Positions 1-6,354 of a stretch of 6,354 bases of DNA are shown piece by piece. The stretch is from Microcaldota archaeon (lineage in GTDB: Archaea; Micrarchaeota; Micrarchaeia; Burarchaeales; JACQQB01). The notes under the pieces are model-generated. The model did not search any database, was not told the DNA's origin, and saw nothing but the letters and a program-made list of their open reading frames with translations. The stretch is taken from positions 1 to 6,354 of the forward strand of contig JACQQB010000083.1 in the NCBI GenBank assembly GCA_016207225.1. Direction: 5' to 3'. The position numbers and the translations under genes were made by a program. Position 1 is the stretch's first letter. Every line of letters begins with the position of its first letter.

Positions 1-675
1 TCTGTAGAGTTGACAGGTGAGGTTATTAGGGATGCGAATGTTTCTCAAAGACTTACAATATGCAATGGATTGGCAGATTTGGGAGTCTTTAATCTGATTG
101 TTGAACCAGACTTCAAAGTACTGCAGAATGTCAAGGAGAGAAGCAAGGAAGCATACAGGATCTATAAGACAGATGGTAATGCAGAGTATGCTGAAAGTTT
201 AACGTTTAATGCTAAGGATATTGAACCGGTAGTTGCGATACCACACTCTCCAAACAATATAAAACATGTTGCAGATGTGAGTGCATACGTAGACCAGGTG
301 ATTATAGGTGGCTGCACGAGCGGAAAGTTAGACGACCTTAAGGCGGCAGCGGCAATCTTAAAAGGTAAAAAGATAGCGCCAGGAGTTCGGCTTATAATAA
401 TACCTGCAACGCAGGAAGTTTATAAAAATGCATTAATAGAGGGAACCATACAGATTTTCGTAAGTGCCGGAGCCATGATGGCGCCGCCTACTGGTGGTGT
501 GGGCTGTGGAGCACATTTAGGAGTATTGGCGGATAATGAAGTTTGCTTGACAACGACAGATAGGAATTTTCTAGGTAGAATGGGCAGTCCTAAGTCTAAA
601 GTTTATATAGGATCACCGGCTACTGCCGCGGCTACCGCAATAATTGGTAGGATAACTGACCCCAGAACGATGTAG
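1..675 (+). CDS. leuC: Aconitase-family large subunit (3-isopropylmalate dehydratase / homoaconitase type), C-terminal part, 5' truncated
   Basis: The frame is open to the left edge (it begins S-V-E-L-T-G), so the gene starts outside the window; the TTG at 10 is not a real start. About 225 residues remain of a family usually near 420. Visible family motifs are LTICN near 52-66, the cluster and substrate loop IGGCTSGKLDDL (about 304-339), SAGAMMAPPT, GAHLGVLADNE, TTTDRNFLGRMG and a C-terminal GSPATAAATAIIGRITDP. These enzymes isomerise hydroxy acids such as isopropylmalate, citramalate or homocitrate by dehydration and rehydration on a 4Fe-4S cluster, with a separate small subunit not seen here. 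The first cluster cysteine is present (313-315), but the usual CxxC before GxH reads GGVGC: both ligand positions are glycine, with one cysteine shifted a residue downstream (505-507). Substrate cannot be told from this fragment; leuC is a family-level label. Confidence 0.85.
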   Translation, partial: SVELTGEVIRDANVSQRLTICNGLADLGVFNLIVEPDFKVLQNVKERSKEAYRIYKTDGNAEYAESLTFNAKDIEPVVAIPHSPNNIKHVADVSAYVDQVIIGGCTSGKLDDLKAAAAILKGKKIAPGVRLIIIPATQEVYKNALIEGTIQIFVSAGAMMAPPTGGVGCGAHLGVLADNEVCLTTTDRNFLGRMGSPKSKVYIGSPATAAATAIIGRITDPRTM

Positions 676-686
676 AGTGAAAGGGG

Positions 687-692
687 TAAATA
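687..692 (+). promoter_or_regulatory. Possible archaeal TATA box for nnrE (leaderless transcript)
   Basis: TAAATA lies 24-29 bases upstream of the preferred nnrE ATG at 716, the spacing expected between an archaeal TATA box and the transcription start of a leaderless mRNA. A purine run (GAAAGGGG, 679-686) sits immediately upstream where a BRE would be. There is no Shine-Dalgarno motif at a useful distance from either candidate nnrE start, which fits leaderless initiation. The region is AT-rich, so the match may be chance. Confidence 0.28.
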
Positions 693-715
693 GGTGTTCA
701 TACTTATTTTTGACC

Positions 716-1426
716 ATGTTAGCTTTGACCAGACAACAGATGGCAGAATTGGATAGGTTAATGGTAGAGGAGTTTGGGATTGATATAGTTGTGATGATGG
801 AACATGCTGGTTTTGATGTCGCAACATTGGCCTATAGGATGCTGAATAAAGAGGGGAATGTTGCTGTTTTAGTAGGCCATGGGAATAATGGGGGCGACGG
901 GTTATGCGCTGCAAGACATTTGCTTAATAATGGGCATAGTGTCAGCATATATTCTGCAAGCCCTAAAGAAAAGTTTGCTGAAGAGCCGCTAAGGCAGTTG
1001 AACATTATGGAAAAGTTGGATGTTGACATTAGATATGTGGGGGAGACTGATGAGATTGGTTTTGGCAGCATGGATTTGATAATAGATTCTTTGCTTGGTT
1101 ATAATTTAAGCGGTGACCCTAAAGGAGCTTTTGCGCATCTAATAAGGAAAGCTAATGAGAGTAAAAAGAAAATCTTGGCAGTGGACTTGCCTAGCGGCTT
1201 GGATGCGGATACAGGAGTCCCTGGCAAGCCTTGTATTAAGGCTACTTGCACATTAACTTTGGGTTATTCTAAAGTTGGACTACTAAACGAAATCGCAAAG
1301 GGATATGTCGGAGAGGTTTATTTAGGGTACATATCGATTCCTGATAAGCTTTATGAGAAGCTGGGATTGACGAAGATTAATTTTAAAAAAAGTAGTGTAG
1401 TAAAACTAATGGGTATGGAAGGATAA
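716..1426 (+). CDS. nnrE: NAD(P)H-hydrate epimerase (YjeF N-terminal domain protein)
   Basis: This is a metabolite-repair enzyme that epimerises the damaged cofactors R- and S-NAD(P)HX so that a dehydratase can restore NAD(P)H. The 236-residue product is a single YjeF_N Rossmann-like domain. Motifs counted from ATG 716 are LTRQQMAELDRL at 4-15, MMEHAG at 27-32 (commonly MENAG), the signature GNNGGDGLCAARHL at 56-69, IIDSLLG at 122-128, DLPSGLDADTG at 157-167 carrying the conserved aspartates, and GYSKVGLL at 183-190. The ATG at 716 is preferred because family members begin with a residue or two before L-T-x-x-Q-M. An in-frame GTG at 677 would add 13 residues without family resemblance. The ribokinase-like dehydratase domain (NnrD), fused in many bacteria and archaea, is absent and not elsewhere in the window. 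The gene lies 40 bases after the aconitase-family gene and 2 bases before the reductase gene, suggesting co-transcription. Confidence 0.86.
   Translation: MLALTRQQMAELDRLMVEEFGIDIVVMMEHAGFDVATLAYRMLNKEGNVAVLVGHGNNGGDGLCAARHLLNNGHSVSIYSASPKEKFAEEPLRQLNIMEKLDVDIRYVGETDEIGFGSMDLIIDSLLGYNLSGDPKGAFAHLIRKANESKKKILAVDLPSGLDADTGVPGKPCIKATCTLTLGYSKVGLLNEIAKGYVGEVYLGYISIPDKLYEKLGLTKINFKKSSVVKLMGMEG
1417..1422 (+). promoter_or_regulatory. Ribosome binding site of the geranylgeranyl reductase gene
   Basis: GGAAGG, inside the last codons of nnrE, ends six bases before the ATG at 1429. It is a good Shine-Dalgarno match and supports this start and translational coupling with nnrE. Confidence 0.6.
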
Positions 1427-1428
1427 TT

Positions 1429-2601
1429 ATGGCTGGGGAATATGACGTAGTGGTGATAGGTGCCGGTCCGGGCGGTTCTTCGGCAGCGTTGCATTCAGCT
1501 AGGAATGGGCTTAGGACCCTTTTGGTTGAGGAACATTCGATGGCTGGAGAACCTGTCCATTGTGGAGAATGCTTATCCCATTTATGTGTAGAGAGATTGG
1601 GATTAAAGCCGCCGGAGAAGGTAATATCCTTGCATGTGAACGGAGTTAGAGTACTGTTCCCGGATAAGACTTCGAGTATTTTGAATGAAAAGGGATATGT
1701 GCTGGAGAAGCACTTGTTTGAACAGTGGCTTGTTGATGAAGCAGCCAAAGCAGGTGCAGAGATAAGGTTTTCAACAAAGGTTACCGGTCTGGATAGGTCT
1801 GATGGATTTTGGAAAGTGATTTCAAACGACAGTGAATTCAAAACAAGAATAGTTATTGACGCCAGTGGTGTTAATTCAGTCGTTTCAGGAAAATTAAACT
1901 TAAACAAACGATTTGACTCTGTGATAGGGTTGCAGTATGAGATGACTGAGATAAAAAATGACGGCTATTTGGATTTCTACTTGTGGCCTAAACTTGCACC
2001 GCATGGCTACTTGTGGATGATACCTAAGAATTCGACAAGGGCTAATGTGGGCTTGGTAACTAGTGAAAAGACTAAGGCTAAAGCGTATTTGGATGAATTC
2101 ATAAGAGCAGAAGGTTGGCAGAATAAAAAGATCGTAAAGACATTCGGAGGACTGATACCGGCTTCCGGACCGATGGAGAACACATGTGGTGATGGGATAA
2201 TGCTCGTTGGTGATGCGGCAGGCTTTACTAGCCCGTTGTTCGAAGGCGGAACACATTTGGCAATGGTTTCTGGTAAGATGTCAGCAAACGTTGCAAAAGA
2301 GGCAGTAGAGAAGAATGACACTAGCAAAAGAATATTATTAAAATATGAAAAAATGTGGAGAGCTGAATTTCCTGATTATTCAAAGCTTATTTATGGTAAA
2401 GACACCCTTTACCAGTTTACAGAGCAGGAGTTAAACCAGGTTGGCTGGGTTATGCCAAAGGATGTGAGCAATATGGGCATTGTAGATATGCTTAATACAG
2501 GGGCTAACTTGCTATTCAAATATCCTCATCTGCTAAGAAAAGGAGTGATGAAAACATTCCAGGCTTTCAAGTACTCAAGAGCAGAGCATTATGGGTGGTA
2601 G
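1429..2601 (+). CDS. Geranylgeranyl reductase family FAD-dependent oxidoreductase
   Basis: This is a 390-residue flavoprotein of the geranylgeranyl reductase family. In archaea members saturate double bonds of the geranylgeranyl chains of membrane lipids (digeranylgeranylglycerophospholipid reductase); this role is inferred from family. The N-terminal dinucleotide fold shows VVVIGAGPGGSSAA (7-20), with the FAD ribose acidic residue in LLVEEHS. The active-site loop is PVHCGECLS (42-50). GYLWMIPK (193-200) matches the family's YxWxFPK motif, and GGLIP (240-244) is the paired glycine motif. LVGDAAGFTSPLFEGGTHLA (259-278) is the second FAD-binding motif that closes over the cofactor. There is no signal peptide or clear transmembrane helix. 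The ATG is well placed after GGAAGG, and length is normal for the family. An odd point is a second cysteine in the loop (C45 and C48, CxxC). A related flavoprotein acting on another isoprenoid, such as a quinone or polyprenol, cannot be excluded. Confidence 0.87.
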   Translation: MAGEYDVVVIGAGPGGSSAALHSARNGLRTLLVEEHSMAGEPVHCGECLSHLCVERLGLKPPEKVISLHVNGVRVLFPDKTSSILNEKGYVLEKHLFEQWLVDEAAKAGAEIRFSTKVTGLDRSDGFWKVISNDSEFKTRIVIDASGVNSVVSGKLNLNKRFDSVIGLQYEMTEIKNDGYLDFYLWPKLAPHGYLWMIPKNSTRANVGLVTSEKTKAKAYLDEFIRAEGWQNKKIVKTFGGLIPASGPMENTCGDGIMLVGDAAGFTSPLFEGGTHLAMVSGKMSANVAKEAVEKNDTSKRILLKYEKMWRAEFPDYSKLIYGKDTLYQFTEQELNQVGWVMPKDVSNMGIVDMLNTGANLLFKYPHLLRKGVMKTFQAFKYSRAEHYGW

Positions 2602-2605
2602 ATGC

Positions 2606-3013
2606 CTATTTCTCATCTTCATCCAGCTTGATTTCTTCGCTTAGATAAGTATAGACACCTATTTTCATTACCTTTAACCCTAAGAGTGCACACTTAACCC
2701 TAACTGGGCTAAGCGTAATTCCCAGAAGGTCGTAGATATCGCCTTTGCTGATTTTTTTAAGCTCGTCAACAGTCTTGCCCTGCATTAGTTCTGTAAGCAT
2801 TGAAGCTGCTGCTTGGCTTATGGCACAGCCTTTTCCACTGTATTTTACTTCCTTAACTTTTTTGTTTTCATCAAGATTTATCTGGAATTCTATTTCATCC
2901 CCGCACAATGGATTTGTGTCTCTGGACTTTATATCTGCCTTCTCCAAAGTACCAAAATTACGTGGAAATTTGTAATAGTCAAGTATCATTTCCGTGTACA
3001 TATCGCTACTCAA
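2606..3013 (-). CDS. sufU: SufU-type iron-sulfur assembly protein / zinc-dependent sulfurtransferase
   Basis: This small (135-residue) U-type protein is expected to take persulfide sulfur from SufS, or to act as a scaffold, in cluster assembly. The ligand set of the fold is complete: NPLCGDE with C37 and D39, SGKGCAISQAAASM with C63, and RVKCALL with C108, counted from TTG. The RxKC form and CAISQ are SufU-like, but the C63-C108 distance of 45 residues is close to IscU (43 in E. coli) and lacks the roughly 20-residue insertion of Bacillus SufU; a lysine replaces the IscU histidine before the third cysteine. The tail is acidic (KLDEDEK). The TTG at 3013 follows AGGAAGGTG by 7 bases and overlaps sufS by 8 bases. 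An ATG at 3001 (131 residues, 4 bases after the sufS stop) is an equally plausible start that fits the family N-terminus MY-x-E-x-ILD-x-YK-x-PRN. It is the last gene of the suf operon. Confidence 0.9.
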   Translation of the reverse strand: MSSDMYTEMILDYYKFPRNFGTLEKADIKSRDTNPLCGDEIEFQINLDENKKVKEVKYSGKGCAISQAAASMLTELMQGKTVDELKKISKGDIYDLLGITLSPVRVKCALLGLKVMKIGVYTYLSEEIKLDEDEK

Positions 3014-4232
3014 GCCTGAACACCTTCCTAGCTTTCTTTAGACTGTTAATCAATATATCTATTTCCTCTTCCTTGTTGTAAAGATAGAAACTAGCCCTTG
3101 AAGCTGCAACCAGACCCAGGTTTTCCATTAATGGCTGTGCGCAGTGATGGCCAGAACGTATTGCAATACCTTCTTCATCCAGAATTGAAGCCAGGTCATG
3201 TGGATGTATTTGCTGAACATTGAATGAGACCACGCCTCCTTTCTCCTCTACATTCCTTGGACCGTATACATCTATTCCTTTGGTGTTTGCAAAGGCATCT
3301 AGGGCATATTTCGTTAGCTTTTTCTCATGCTCCCTAATGTTGGGCATGCCTATTCTGTTGAGGTAATCGATAGCTACCTTCATTGTAATCCCTCCTTCTA
3401 TGTTAGGGGTGCCAGCCTCAAATTTCCAAGGTAGCTCATTCCACCTTGTGCTGTCAAGGTGTACTTCTTTTATCATGTCGCCGCCTTTCAGGAATGGGTC
3501 CATTTTTTCAAGTATTTCTTTCTTCCCGTAAAGGATGCCTATTCCAGTAGGCGCAAGCATTTTATGGCCAGAAAATGCAAGGAAATCACAGCCTATCTGC
3601 TGAACATCTACCGGTATGTGTGGCACAGACTGTGCACCGTCAACTAGAGTCATTGCTCCTTTTTCATGTGCTTTTTTTACTATTTCTTTTACTGGAGTTA
3701 TTGTTCCTAGCACGTTAGAAACATGGGTTATTGCCACCAGCTTGGTCTTATCGCTAAGAAGAGATTCATATTCATCAAACTTGAAGTGGCCTTCTGGGTC
3801 AACACCTACGACCTTTATTTTAGCATTATTCTCTATTGCCAGTTGCTGCCAAGGAACAAAATTACTGTGGTGCTCCATTATTGAAATTATGATTTCATCA
3901 TCCTTGCCTATATTCTTCTTTGCCCATGCATTTGCAACTAGATTAATTGCTTCAGTTGCATTCCTAACAAAGATGATTTCCTTGGAGCTTGTTGCATTTA
4001 TGAATTTGGCGACGCTTTCTCTTCCACCCTCATATAGTTCAGTTGCTTTCTCACTTATCTCATATACCCCACGCTGAACATTGGCATTGTAGTCTGAGTA
4101 AAATTCTTTTATTGCTTCGATTACTTGCTTGGGCTTTTGGGTAGTGGCAGCGTTATCTAGGTAAACTAGCTTTTTTCCATGAACCCTTTTTTTTAGTATA
4201 GGGAAGTCTTCCCGTATTGCATCTACATCCAT
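3006..4232 (-). CDS. sufS: Cysteine desulfurase SufS (class II, PLP-dependent)
   Basis: SufS converts L-cysteine to alanine and holds the sulfur as a persulfide for cluster assembly. It is 408 residues, the normal length for the group. Visible motifs are YLDNAATTQKP (24-34), NVQRGVYEIS (51-60), FVRNATEAINLVA (88-100), EHHSNFVPW (120-128, the histidine stacking on PLP), VDGAQSVPH (197-205, with the cofactor aspartate D198), SGHKM with PLP lysine K224, FEAGTPNIEGGI, and RSGHHCAQPLM with catalytic cysteine C364. RASFYLYN follows near the C-terminus. The HPHD motif (343-346) and HHCAQPLM resemble SufS proteins that work with SufU, consistent with the adjacent sufU. The ATG at 4232 follows GTGAT by five bases. 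The gene starts 6 bases after the sufD stop, so it is surely co-transcribed with it. Confidence 0.96.
   Translation of the reverse strand: MDVDAIREDFPILKKRVHGKKLVYLDNAATTQKPKQVIEAIKEFYSDYNANVQRGVYEISEKATELYEGGRESVAKFINATSSKEIIFVRNATEAINLVANAWAKKNIGKDDEIIISIMEHHSNFVPWQQLAIENNAKIKVVGVDPEGHFKFDEYESLLSDKTKLVAITHVSNVLGTITPVKEIVKKAHEKGAMTLVDGAQSVPHIPVDVQQIGCDFLAFSGHKMLAPTGIGILYGKKEILEKMDPFLKGGDMIKEVHLDSTRWNELPWKFEAGTPNIEGGITMKVAIDYLNRIGMPNIREHEKKLTKYALDAFANTKGIDVYGPRNVEEKGGVVSFNVQQIHPHDLASILDEEGIAIRSGHHCAQPLMENLGLVAASRASFYLYNKEEEIDILINSLKKARKVFRLE
3021..3029 (-). promoter_or_regulatory. Ribosome binding site candidate for sufU
   Basis: On the minus strand AGGAAGGTG ends seven bases before the TTG at 3013, and lies within the end of sufS. 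It favours TTG over the ATG at 3001, from which it is 19 bases away. It also encodes conserved-looking residues of sufS, so it may be coincidental. Confidence 0.45.
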
Positions 4233-4237
4233 CGCTT

Positions 4238-4242
4238 ATCAC
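4238..4242 (-). promoter_or_regulatory. Ribosome binding site of sufS overlapping the sufD stop
   Basis: GTGAT on the minus strand matches the GGTGAT portion of the archaeal Shine-Dalgarno consensus and contains the TGA stop of sufD. It lies five bases before the sufS ATG, implying translational coupling. Confidence 0.4.
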
Positions 4243-5120
4243 TTTAGTTTGGGTTTTGAATAGGATACCGCCCACTTTTCCTCAATTGCATTGTAGAATT
4301 CTTGCTTATCGCCTGGCATTTTCTCTATGACTTCGTATAGGAAGCCTAAGGCTATTAACTTTTTAGCATCGGCTTCTGGTATGCCTTTTGCCCTTAAGTA
4401 AAAAATCTCTTCTTCATTTATCTTAGTTGAACTGGCAGCATGGCCTGCTTTAACTTCGCTGTTTTCTATTTCTAGGCCCGGGGTTGTGTCGGCCTTTGCA
4501 CCTGGATTTAGCATCAGGGTATGTTGTCCGAGAAATGAATCTGAGCCTGAGGCGTTTTTTTCTATTTTTACAAGTCCATCGTAAACTGCAGTTGCGGTAT
4601 CTTTTAAAAGTCCTTTAACAAGAACCCTTGAATATGTGCCTTTGCCTATATGAAAGACCCTGTTTTTGTTCTTTATTTCCTGAGCATCATTGATAAAAAA
4701 TAACTCCATGTCATTTACCTTTGAACCGTAACCTAGAAGCTTTGTTTCCCTGTTTTCATCGGATTTTCCCTCGCTTATGTTGGCAATGTACCATTTGATT
4801 TCACTGTTATCTTCACAGACTGCTTTTCTCTCTGTGCCGGACTCCTTGACTTCCTGCAGTGCCGTGTATGTTAGTTTTGCTCCTTTTGCTAGGTAAATGA
4901 AGATTTTTTTGTTAGTTTTTATACTGGTTGATTTTTCAACTACCGTGGATTCACTGTTTTCCTTTGCGTAGATATAGAAAGTTCCGTCTTCTTCTGGAAT
5001 TTGTACTTGTCCATTCCCAGCTATTGCTAGGATTTTTCCAGCTGGCTCTATTGAAAATGCATTTTTGAGGGTATTCCTTTGTCCACTATCTATATTTTTG
5101 ATATCCGTAAAGTTAGACAT
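4239..5120 (-). CDS. sufD: SufD-like scaffold subunit of the SufBCD complex
   Basis: This 293-residue SufB/SufD-family protein is expected to pair with SufB and SufC as the scaffold that builds clusters. The C-terminal half is clear: FHIGKGTYSRVLVKGLLKD (156-174), FLGQHTLML (196-204), LEIENSEVKAGHAAS (216-230), then EEEIFYLRAKGI (236-247) and a C-terminal helical region. H227 aligns with the histidine of E. coli SufD (VKCSHGATVG) important for assembly on the SufB-SufD interface; the neighbouring cysteine is alanine here. The N-terminal half is a divergent beta-helix region, and the protein is about 100 residues shorter than E. coli SufD, as is common for archaeal copies. SufD rather than a second SufB is chosen because it lacks the PTWGPDLS start, the YIEGC motif and the VRCDALML cysteine seen in the upstream gene. 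It begins 5 bases after the sufB stop. Confidence 0.9.
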   Translation of the reverse strand: MSNFTDIKNIDSGQRNTLKNAFSIEPAGKILAIAGNGQVQIPEEDGTFYIYAKENSESTVVEKSTSIKTNKKIFIYLAKGAKLTYTALQEVKESGTERKAVCEDNSEIKWYIANISEGKSDENRETKLLGYGSKVNDMELFFINDAQEIKNKNRVFHIGKGTYSRVLVKGLLKDTATAVYDGLVKIEKNASGSDSFLGQHTLMLNPGAKADTTPGLEIENSEVKAGHAASSTKINEEEIFYLRAKGIPEADAKKLIALGFLYEVIEKMPGDKQEFYNAIEEKWAVSYSKPKLK

Positions 5121-5125
5121 TTTAA

Positions 5126-6354
5126 TCAGCCTACTGCATTCTCCATTTCTAAACGAATTAGCCTGTTCATTTCAATCGCATATTCCATAGGCAGTTCTTT
5201 TACAAATTCAGAAATGAAGCCAAGAATGATCATTGTTTTTGCATCTTCCTCATTAAGGCCACGTGACCTTAGGTAGAAGAGCTGGTCTTCGCTTAGTTTT
5301 CCGACGCTTGCTTCATGCGAAACAGTAACGTCTTCCTCTTCTATAGTTATGTATGGGTAAGTATCACTTCTTGAAAGTTCATCAAGCATTAAAGCATCGC
5401 AGCGTACTGAAGTTGTGCTGTTCTTAGCACCCTTTGCAACCCGAACTAAGCCACGGTAGCTGGTTCTTCCGCTGTTTTTGCTTACGGATTTTGAGACTAT
5501 GTGTGAACTTGTGTTAGGGGCTAAATGGACTGCCTTTCCCCCCGCATCTTGAATTTGACCGGCACCAGCAAAAGCCACGCTTAGTATGTCTGCGCTTGCT
5601 CCTGGCTCTAGCATGTAGACTGAAGGATACTTCATGGTGATTTTACTGCCAATGTTTGCATCGACCCAATATACGCGTGAATTCCCATAAGCAAAGGCCC
5701 TTTTTGTTACTAGGTTGTAAACATTGCTTGACCAGTTTTGGATTGTTGTGTATTGAACATGTGCATTTTTCTTTGCGATTATCTCGACTACTGCTGAATG
5801 CAGTGAATCGCTGCTGTACATCGGGGCTGAGCAACCTTCGATATAGTGGACTTTGGCACCTTCATCGACTATGATCAAGGTTCTTTCAAACTGACCGATG
5901 TTCTTTTCATTGATTCTGAAGTAAGCCTGTAAAGGTAGTTTAACTTCTACTCCTTTTGGCACGTAAATGAATGAGCCGCCAGAAAAAACTGCGCTGTTAA
6001 GGGCTGCAAATTTATTATCGCCTGGTGGAACTGTCTTGCCAAAATATGGCCTAAAAATGTCTTCATGTTTTTGGAATGCGGTATCAGGGTCGCAGAATAT
6101 TACCCCCTGATCCTCGAGTTCTTTCTTTAGGCTGTGATAGACCACTTCTGATTCGTACTGTGCACCGACTCCGCCTAGGAATTTTCTTTCAGCCTCTGGA
6201 ATGCCCAGCTTGTCGAAAGTTCTTTTGATTTCTGGAGGAACGTCTTCCCAGCGCTTTTGCTCGTGTTCACCTGGTTTTAGGTAGTAGGTAATATTGCCAA
6301 AGTCTATTGCTGAAAGATCAGGCCCCCAAGTTGGCATTTTTTTATTTTGAAAAA
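5126..6354 (-). CDS. sufB: SufB, scaffold subunit of the SufBCD complex, 5' truncated by the window edge
   Basis: SufB carries the cluster-assembly site of SufBC2D. Visible motifs, numbered from the methionine at 6337, are [20 protein letters not shown] (1-20), [20 protein letters not shown] (95-114), [18 protein letters not shown] (119-136), YIEGCSAP (165-172), [18 protein letters not shown] (197-214), VRCDALML with C313 (the position of E. coli C405), DTYPYI, and [20 protein letters not shown] with H341 and E342. The ATG at 6337 is probably not the start. The frame stays open to the edge (F-Q-N-K-K before the M), no Shine-Dalgarno is present, and family members carry roughly 60 more residues ending in F-x-x-x-x-MPTWG. 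So the 5' end, and very likely sufC before it, lie beyond the right edge. It is the first visible gene of the suf operon. Confidence 0.95.
   Translation of the reverse strand, partial: FQNKKMPTWGPDLSAIDFGNITYYLKPGEHEQKRWEDVPPEIKRTFDKLGIPEAERKFLGGVGAQYESEVVYHSLKKELEDQGVIFCDPDTAFQKHEDIFRPYFGKTVPPGDNKFAALNSAVFSGGSFIYVPKGVEVKLPLQAYFRINEKNIGQFERTLIIVDEGAKVHYIEGCSAPMYSSDSLHSAVVEIIAKKNAHVQYTTIQNWSSNVYNLVTKRAFAYGNSRVYWVDANIGSKITMKYPSVYMLEPGASADILSVAFAGAGQIQDAGGKAVHLAPNTSSHIVSKSVSKNSGRTSYRGLVRVAKGAKNSTTSVRCDALMLDELSRSDTYPYITIEEEDVTVSHEASVGKLSEDQLFYLRSRGLNEEDAKTMIILGFISEFVKELPMEYAIEMNRLIRLEMENAVG

Noticed and set aside
485..520. A frameshift or sequencing error as cause of the missing CxxC in the aconitase-family gene
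   Set aside because: Neither alternative frame across the segment yields cysteines at the canonical spacing, and the motifs on both sides are in one uninterrupted frame.
1..675. Phosphomevalonate dehydratase (AcnX) of the archaeal modified mevalonate pathway, tempting because of the nearby isoprenoid reductase
   Set aside because: The motifs CTSGKLDDL, GAHLGVLA and TTTDRNFLGRMG belong to the LeuC/HacA-type aconitase domain, not to the AcnX family.
603..2327. Several minus-strand open frames opposite the aconitase-family, nnrE and reductase genes
   Set aside because: They lie antisense to strongly conserved coding sequence, have low-complexity translations without recognisable motifs, and overlap each other.
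2745..4077. Plus-strand open frames within sufU and sufS
   Set aside because: They are antisense to genes with complete family motifs and show no motifs or ribosome binding sites of their own.
4239..5120. sufD as a truncated or broken gene because of its short length
   Set aside because: Start and stop are tightly spaced with its neighbours, the frame is intact, and archaeal SufD proteins are often about this size.
6338..6354. A/T-rich tract as the suf operon promoter
   Set aside because: The reading frame of SufB continues through it and the encoded residues fit the region before MPTWG in SufB proteins.

Overview
This AT-rich window is completely filled by seven protein genes in two convergent blocks, with no RNA gene, mobile element, repeat array or CRISPR visible. 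The likely host is an archaeon. The evidence is a geranylgeranyl-reductase-family flavoprotein of the kind that saturates archaeal isoprenoid lipids, a single-domain NAD(P)HX epimerase, a SufB/SufD/SufS/SufU iron-sulfur assembly set, frequent ATA (Ile) and AGG/AGA (Arg) codons, and ribosome binding sites of both GGAGG and GGTGAT type. The lineage cannot be fixed from this sequence alone.

Plus strand, 1-2601. The window opens inside the C-terminal half of an aconitase-superfamily large subunit (3-isopropylmalate dehydratase/homoaconitase type, LeuC/HacA). Its cluster-cysteine motif is strikingly altered. It is followed by an nnrE-like gene for the metabolite-repair enzyme NAD(P)H-hydrate epimerase, without the fused dehydratase domain. 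Two bases later comes an FAD-dependent geranylgeranyl reductase family protein.

Minus strand, 2606-6354, read right to left. A compact suf operon runs sufB - sufD - sufS - sufU, with gaps of 5 and 6 bases and then an 8-base overlap (or a 4-base gap with the alternative sufU start). SufB and SufD form the scaffold on which the cluster is built, SufS removes sulfur from cysteine, and SufU carries the sulfur from SufS. The SufC ATPase is not in the window and would be expected just beyond the right edge. SufB runs off that edge: the ATG at 6337 looks internal rather than a true start.

The two blocks meet tail to tail with only four bases between stop codons. I see no wholly new system. The items most worth a second look are the aconitase-family protein with two of three cluster cysteines replaced, a SufU with IscU-like compact length, the GGR with a CxxC in its active-site loop, and a possible leaderless promoter before nnrE.
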